A stretch of 46,295 bases of DNA, from positions 1 through 46,295 of the forward strand of contig JAEUJZ010000087.1 in NCBI GenBank assembly GCA_016794505.1, given 5' to 3'. Made by a program: the position numbers and the translations under genes. Of this stretch, positions 41,952 through 46,295 are shown piece after piece. Below the pieces are notes generated by a model. It was not told the DNA's origin. It did not search any database and worked only from the letters and a program-made list of their open reading frames with translations. Numbering within the stretch: position 1 is the first letter of the stretch; each line of letters begins with the position of its first letter. Source of the stretch: Myxococcales bacterium. GTDB taxonomy: Bacteria; Myxococcota_A; Polyangia; Palsa-1104; JAEUJZ01.

Positions 41952-43409
41952 TCATGGGTCATCGGGCAGTTCGTCTGGTAAGTACACTGCGCGGTAGTCA
42001 GCATGCCCGGCTAGTAGCATATTGCAGCTGTCACTGCCCGACAGAGCCAGCAGAGCTAATGGCGATGGCGTTGCGCTAACATTCCAACTCTCAATCCCAG
42101 CAGAGTTCATGTGCCAGTTCAAAACTTTGCCAGAATACATCGCAATCCAGACGTCATTCTGCGCTCCCATCCAAACAGCGTTAAATCCATTGACGTAATT
42201 CATGTCCTTGTCCAAAGCGCCAAAATCGATGCTATTATCACGCGTTTTAGGTTGTCTTGCGGTCCACTCTTTTCCATTCCATTCTAGTATTTCTGCGGTA
42301 TCTGTTACCGACCAAACGTGTTCTGCGCCGACTCCAGATATGTTCGTCAGATAGCCTGGATGCTCAATGCCATCGCGGTTCACCTCCACAAATTTTCCGC
42401 CTTCGTATTTCATTAACAATTGATATGCTGGGCAATTTTTCTCGAGGCAATACACGTATCCACCCACCAACCAGACATCTGATGGGCTGCTTCCCCCCAA
42501 TTTGCGTAATACGGCAATTCGATTGGATGTTAGTTCAACCTTCCGAGAACAATCCCATAAACTTCCATCCAAGCAGCTAACGGTGCCATTATTCCCCACT
42601 ACCCAAGGCTTGCACACATCAGCGGTCCCTCGAACTCCTATAGTTTGCTTGGTGCCCCAGACGCCATACAAATCATTGGAATATGTGCAAGTATTTTTCC
42701 TGGAAATATCATTCCAGCGAACACCATCCCAATAGAGGATCGTCCCACGATCTCCGACCGCCCACACGTGGGTCTGGTCGCTGCCCCAGACCGCATTGAT
42801 GAAGATATTTTGGGCTGCTAATCCACTAGGCAGCATCTCATCCGGAACCAACTCCCATCGACCGTGTGTATAATGAGATAGTCTTGGTCGCAGTGGCCTC
42901 TCTGGGGCATAGACAACATCTGCCCCGACCGCCCAACCTTCGTCTCCGGATTCCGATAACCACACACCACGCCAGGCGATATCACGTTGTTCATACTGAG
43001 GGTCCGCACAGAAACCAGTTTGGGAGGAGCATCGATAAGGTTCCTGAAAGTAATCTATAGTAACGTCAATCTGCTCTACCAAAGCGTTAGCCGTCCAGTG
43101 AGTGGACGAATATCCGGATCCAATGACAAGTCCGTTAACATCAATCGCACGAACACTTAGACGCGCCTCTGCAAAGTCCGGAATTTCTAATTGGTTGAAC
43201 ATTCTGATTTTTGAGATTGACGGTGATACGCGGAACGAGTCTGCTTTAAGATTATTTACCTGTGCGCAAACAGAGTAATGGTCAACTGAGTCTTTCCTGT
43301 TGTCGCTAATGCTCAAAATCAATGATTTGCCACTGCACCCCATCAGAATAAGGCATTGAGCACATAATAGCGCAACATAACCTAGACTAGTCATCAGAGT
43401 CCTGCCCAT
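41952..43409 (-). CDS. Lipoprotein with propeller-like WAVG repeats
   Basis: 485-aa protein. The signal peptide ends in a lipobox (ILMGCSGKS, Cys about residue 25). After an N-terminal domain (about 40-140), repeats of the form ...AVWGSDQTHVWAVGDRGTILYWDG, ...WLVGGYVYC..., ...HVWSVTDTAEILEWNGKEW and ...DVWIAMYSGKVLNWH recur. This repeat type forms beta-propellers in many deltaproteobacterial surface proteins (family knowledge). Start 43409 has GGAG seven bases upstream; the TTG at 43421 is not needed. It follows the caspase-like gene by about 12 bases, so it is likely an outer-surface sensor or ligand-binding partner of that protein. Confidence 0.7.
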   Translation of the reverse strand: MGRTLMTSLGYVALLCAQCLILMGCSGKSLILSISDNRKDSVDHYSVCAQVNNLKADSFRVSPSISKIRMFNQLEIPDFAEARLSVRAIDVNGLVIGSGYSSTHWTANALVEQIDVTIDYFQEPYRCSSQTGFCADPQYEQRDIAWRGVWLSESGDEGWAVGADVVYAPERPLRPRLSHYTHGRWELVPDEMLPSGLAAQNIFINAVWGSDQTHVWAVGDRGTILYWDGVRWNDISRKNTCTYSNDLYGVWGTKQTIGVRGTADVCKPWVVGNNGTVSCLDGSLWDCSRKVELTSNRIAVLRKLGGSSPSDVWLVGGYVYCLEKNCPAYQLLMKYEGGKFVEVNRDGIEHPGYLTNISGVGAEHVWSVTDTAEILEWNGKEWTARQPKTRDNSIDFGALDKDMNYVNGFNAVWMGAQNDVWIAMYSGKVLNWHMNSAGIESWNVSATPSPLALLALSGSDSCNMLLAGHADYRAVYLPDELPDDP

Positions 43410-43421
43410 GAATGTCTCCAA

Positions 43422-44441
43422 TTAATACGTAAGTGTCTTTTCCAAACAGCCAAGACACGGGTGCAGCCCCGCGATGAGGCCAACCGTTACTCCGACCACA
43501 GTGACCACACCGAGACCGCCAACAAGCCCCCAAAGCAGTCCCTGTCTTGAACTCCTTGGCATAGGCGGCGCTGGAGGAGGAACATGCAGGTCGAACGGTG
43601 GACCCATCTGTTGGTCATTGAGGGATGGCGATCGGTCAGTAACACGTCTCCCCAGGACTAGGTTCGGTGGGGGGCTGGGCCATGCAATAGGTCTTTGCTC
43701 CACATGGTGCTCTTTCAGCGCTTGAGCAAGAACCTGCGCTGTCACTCGATCTACTATGTCCGAGCCACGCATATTCCCATCGGGTGCCTGCTTCGCGGCA
43801 CTCCTTAGTGCAGCAATCAAATAGTGCGAAAAAATGCTGCTTTCCAATTCGCGGCTCTCTCTCGCAGTTTGGTCTTTTGCTGCTGACGCAAAAATCATCC
43901 GACTACGTCCGGGTAACGTTGGGAAATATTGCGACGGAATGGTTGCGCCGGCATGGCAGACATCCAAGAATATGAACATGTTTCTTGAATCGACTTGTTC
44001 ATGTAAATGCCGTATGAATTCATCGATCGATATCAGCGAATTGACCGAATCATCAATACTCCCATCATGGGGGATTAGCTGCAAATTATTGTTTCCAGAT
44101 AATACGGCATGCCCCGATATATAAACATAGACTGTGCCGCTATTTTGTGCATTCCTTCCTAGCCACGATATTCCTCCATTGATATTTTCCCGGCGTGCAT
44201 CATCGTCAATCATCAGCTTAATATTTTCAGAGTCGAATCTCCCGCCTTCTGGACTAGCTAAAAAATCACGAAATGCAATGGCATCTTTTGCGGCATATTC
44301 AATTTTTACTTCACGTTCTTGTGGATGGACATATTTCGTTATTCCGATAATCAATGCCCAATCAGTTGATTTGGCTGCAGATGTCTGAGAGGAGACTAAT
44401 CCTATGATCATCATGACGATTAAGTGAACGATTGCTTTCAT
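43422..44441 (-). CDS. Secreted/membrane-anchored caspase-like protease (peptidase C14)
   Basis: 339-aa caspase-fold protease. Signal peptide (IVHLIVMMIIGLVSSQTSAA), then DWALIIGITKYVHP typical of the C14 start. The catalytic dyad is visible: His111 in VYVYISGHAV and Cys162 in FIFLDVCHAG. A Pro-rich linker (about 275-298) is followed by a membrane span (LLWGLVGGLGVVTVVGVTVGLIAG, about 303-326), so the protease domain would be extracytoplasmic and anchored at the C terminus. It belongs to a four-gene operon on the minus strand. Bacterial caspase-like proteins often execute immune or programmed-death responses, but most of these are cytoplasmic; an exported one is less usual. Confidence 0.82.
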   Translation of the reverse strand: MKAIVHLIVMMIIGLVSSQTSAAKSTDWALIIGITKYVHPQEREVKIEYAAKDAIAFRDFLASPEGGRFDSENIKLMIDDDARRENINGGISWLGRNAQNSGTVYVYISGHAVLSGNNNLQLIPHDGSIDDSVNSLISIDEFIRHLHEQVDSRNMFIFLDVCHAGATIPSQYFPTLPGRSRMIFASAAKDQTARESRELESSIFSHYLIAALRSAAKQAPDGNMRGSDIVDRVTAQVLAQALKEHHVEQRPIAWPSPPPNLVLGRRVTDRSPSLNDQQMGPPFDLHVPPPAPPMPRSSRQGLLWGLVGGLGVVTVVGVTVGLIAGLHPCLGCLEKTLTY

Positions 44442-44467
44442 GCTTATTGATGGTATTGCTAAGTTAT

Positions 44468-44929
44468 CTATGGTTTATTGGTAACTGGATTTGCGATATA
44501 TAGGCCAATGAATAGCGCAGGTAGGAACGAGAACAGAGTCCCCCAGTAGCCGATCATATCAAGTGCTGCTTCTATGGTTCCTCCGTACCAGCACCTTACT
44601 AATGACAGCACGTTCAGTGCATTCCATAGCACAGAGGAGAACAACGCTATCCAAAATGCGGTTCCGACCTGTTGCTCCTGTTCAGGATTGCTTGATATTT
44701 TTCTGGAATTGTAATAGAATGCCGTTAATATTGCGATATATGTCGAGTATGATGAATAAACTTGAAACAGACCGCTTTTTAAATTATTAGGGTCATTGGT
44801 TGTCCCGGAACCTGCTTGAATGCGATTTTTGTGGTACAGTGCAAGTATTAGCACGATACAGAAAGCAAAACAAAACAAATACAACCACAGAAACATCATT
44901 CTAAATAATGACCCTGATTTTGTATTCAT
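44468..44929 (-). CDS. Small four-helix membrane protein, family unknown
   Basis: 153-aa protein with four hydrophobic segments (about 9-30 LWLYLFCFAFCIVLILALY; 55-75; 92-112; 128-148). GGGAG about 11 bases before the ATG supports the start. I do not recognise the family. It sits between the Ig-like lipoprotein and the caspase-like gene with short gaps (24 and 26 bases) and is probably co-transcribed, perhaps a membrane anchor, channel or regulator for the caspase protein. Confidence 0.65.
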   Translation of the reverse strand: MNTKSGSLFRMMFLWLYLFCFAFCIVLILALYHKNRIQAGSGTTNDPNNLKSGLFQVYSSYSTYIAILTAFYYNSRKISSNPEQEQQVGTAFWIALFSSVLWNALNVLSLVRCWYGGTIEAALDMIGYWGTLFSFLPALFIGLYIANPVTNKP

Positions 44930-44953
44930 GGCGAAGCTCCCATGCGTGCTGTC

Positions 44954-45754
44954 TTAATCAATATGTGTAATATCTGATAACAGGTCCAGGGATTTGACTG
45001 CATGTACATCATCATTATTAAGGTTGCGTTTTGCTTCCTCACTAAGAAGCTGATACTTTATTCTGCTTGCGACGTCGACATTAAGACACACTGGGTGATG
45101 TTTCTTGGACTGGGGTCTCTGTCTTGAGTTTAACGGTGAACTGCTGGCAGCGCTTCTAAAGCAATTCTTTTCTGATATTTGTGTCACTGTAATCATGAAA
45201 GAGATCCACTGTGTCGCAACTCCCTCCCCCTTTGGGGGCAGAAGGACTGAAGACTCCGAGAGGTGCGTAATGAAATATACTGTATTATTCCGCGAGTAGT
45301 CATACAATGAGAACCGAAATTTGTCTTGCAACCTGTTCCTTAATGCCCCGAGATAGATTGTTAGCGAGTCAGCCATTGTGTTTCGTTGCTGATGGCTCCT
45401 GTATTCCTCACGTCGAGGGAATAGGTCGTCCTCCCCTTTCACTCCCGTAACTTCTATTGTGATATCCTTCGATGCCGCTGAATAATCTGTAAGAAGGCTA
45501 TATGTTGTTGTGAACCGTGGTTTCAGCACCGCAGTCCCCTGCGCATCGACCGGTCCAACTCCTGAAAGGTAGGCGGGGGGACCACCGGTCTGCCAGCTTA
45601 GGGAAACAGCTTCGCCCGCCTGAACAGACGTGGATGAAGCCGACAGACGTAGGTCATGAAAGCCGATGCGGTCGACAGCAATAGACGAGTCAGCACAGGC
45701 GGCGCAGGCAAGCACCATGCCCTCACAAACCAGTTTGGCAAGTAACTTGATCAT
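44954..45754 (-). CDS. Exported Ig-like domain lipoprotein, first gene of the caspase operon
   Basis: 266-aa protein. The N terminus LAKLVCEGMVLACAACADSS carries a signal peptide with probable lipobox (LACAAC). Residues about 30-100 form an Ig-like beta domain (SASSTSVQAGEAVSLSWQTGGPP... ITIEVTGV), common in surface proteins. The C-terminal 165 residues are unrecognised, with a strand-rich section (FRFSLYDYSRNNTVYFITHL) and a helical tail (ASRIKYQLLSEEAKRNL). No strong ribosome site precedes the ATG. It probably leads the minus-strand operon 45754-41952 as a surface-exposed component. Confidence 0.65.
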   Translation of the reverse strand: MIKLLAKLVCEGMVLACAACADSSIAVDRIGFHDLRLSASSTSVQAGEAVSLSWQTGGPPAYLSGVGPVDAQGTAVLKPRFTTTYSLLTDYSAASKDITIEVTGVKGEDDLFPRREEYRSHQQRNTMADSLTIYLGALRNRLQDKFRFSLYDYSRNNTVYFITHLSESSVLLPPKGEGVATQWISFMITVTQISEKNCFRSAASSSPLNSRQRPQSKKHHPVCLNVDVASRIKYQLLSEEAKRNLNNDDVHAVKSLDLLSDITHID

Positions 45755-46154
45755 TGTGGCATCTTTATTGTAGCAGCCCTTGGTCGGTCATGTGCAATCT
45801 CGATCAGGCGTGGGCCTGCTGATAGTCATATAAATTGACATAGAGACCGCTCGGTCTCACTGGCTGCGTGGTCGGGATTTCCTACCGCGTCTGAGTGGTC
45901 TTGGCCAAGGCTGTGCTGTGTCCGACGGCACCTCGGGCGGGCGGGCGTTTGTGTCTCAGTGTGTCGCACAATGCTCCCCCGTCGGTGATGCAGCCAACGT
46001 GCAATGAAGCCGTCCGCGCGGATGGTTACTCGCAAACTGGCCGATCGCAGTTCGACAAAGCGTACTTAATCGTACACTTAATCGACGTGCCCATGGCTTC
46101 CCCGGCCCTGGGTAATTAAGTCGCCAGCGACGGAGGTTATTTTCTTGTTGACGG
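45755..46154. other. Non-coding region upstream of the recombinase; candidate attachment/regulatory region
   Basis: No gene is visible in about 470 bases of the circle (45755-46154 plus 1-70). It must hold the divergent promoters of the Ig-lipoprotein operon and the recombinase. Because serine recombinases of integrative elements usually sit next to their attP, this is where an attachment site would be expected; no crossover site can be identified from one molecule. Confidence 0.45.
46064..46122. promoter_or_regulatory. ACTTAATCG direct repeats with an inverted partner
   Basis: ACTTAATCG occurs at 46064-46072 and 46076-46084 (12-bp spacing). An inverted half ATTAAGT lies at 46115-46121, followed by CG. 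The spacing of just over one turn suggests protein-binding half-sites, for example for the recombinase or a repressor. AT-rich bases are rare around it, which makes it stand out. Confidence 0.4.
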
Positions 46155-46174
46155 GGACGTGAACGGGGTTTAAG
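46148..46174 (+). promoter_or_regulatory. Candidate promoter of the recombinase
   Basis: A TTGACG hexamer at 46148-46153 is followed after 15 bases by TTTAAG at 46169-46174 (equal to 15-20 in the left copy). The -35 is good, the -10 is poor and the spacer is short, so this is only a plausible sigma70-type promoter. It crosses the circle junction and lies about 50 bases before the recombinase ATG. Confidence 0.25.
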
Positions 46175-46295
46175 CCTGTACCCACAGCGGCGCACTTCGG
46201 CGCACGCGGAAAGGGACAGGCGAGATGAGTGGGTACAGTTCGCGCGGTAATGTCGTTTCTCAGCAGTTGACGAGTGCCAGGCTGGCCGTGGGGTA
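46155..46295. repeat. Terminal direct repeat, right copy (circle overlap)
   Basis: This is the second copy of bases 1-141. It carries a duplicate start of the recombinase gene (ATG at 46225), which is the same gene as the one at 71 if the molecule is circular, not a second truncated copy. Confidence 0.93.

Noticed and set aside
46225..46295. A second, truncated serine recombinase gene at the right end
   Set aside because: It is identical to the start of the gene at 71 and is explained by the circle overlap.

Overview
The first 141 bases and the last 141 bases are identical (1-141 = 46155-46295), so the window most likely represents a closed circle of 46,154 bp with an assembler-style overlap: a plasmid, the excised form of an integrative element, or a tandemly repeated island. 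Two adjacent PknB-type kinases with membrane anchors, a caspase-like protein with a signal peptide, lipoproteins with WAVG-type propeller repeats, a PAAR protein and POT-type transporters, at high GC in most of the sequence, suggest a Myxococcota-like deltaproteobacterial host. This assignment is inference; no rRNA or marker gene is present. No Rep, ParA/B, relaxase, conjugation or virion gene was recognised. The only mobility enzyme is a serine recombinase at the circle junction.

Layout. (1) 46.06 kb through the junction to 1.2 kb: non-coding candidate attachment/regulatory region and the recombinase. (2) 1.36-3.0 kb: POT-type transporter. (3) 3.25-17.6 kb: a tightly coupled seven-gene operon that looks like an anti-phage modification/defence system: excisionase-type HTH protein, SNF2 helicase with a C-terminal DUF3883 domain (DISARM DrmD-like), OLD-like ATPase/TOPRIM protein, two tandem DUF1156 adenine methyltransferases, an unrecognised 197-aa protein and a DUF499 ATPase. 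Most junctions are ATGA-type overlaps. (4) 17.67-22.46 kb, convergent: a rare fusion of an AAA/STAND-like ATPase with a Ser/Thr-kinase-like domain and an unrecognised 496-aa protein, separated by about 250 bp of nested inverted repeats. (5) 23.2-28.4 kb: a JAMM-like secreted protein with a lipoprotein partner, divergent from a large exported polymorphic-toxin-like protein followed by three small immunity-like genes. (6) 28.4-35.0 kb: mostly non-coding, repeat-rich DNA with two diverged inverted copies of a module of about 0.45 kb, six 24-bp iteron-like repeats, 11-bp phased repeats, a truncated POT transporter, a zinc-finger/low-complexity protein and a SEC-C protein. (7) 35.0-37.0 kb: PAAR protein plus a phospholipase-like effector. 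(8) 37.1-41.3 kb: two membrane-anchored PknB-like kinases. (9) 41.4-45.75 kb: an IS-transposase remnant and a four-gene lower-GC operon (Ig-like lipoprotein, membrane protein, secreted caspase-like protein, propeller lipoprotein).

Overall the circle looks like a conflict-gene carrier: DNA modification/restriction, signalling ATPase-kinase, toxin-immunity, effector delivery and a caspase module on one mobile molecule. The best candidates for undescribed biology are the exact composition of the 3.25-17.6 kb operon, the ATPase-kinase fusion with its structured leader and partner gene, and the repeat region that may hold the replication origin.
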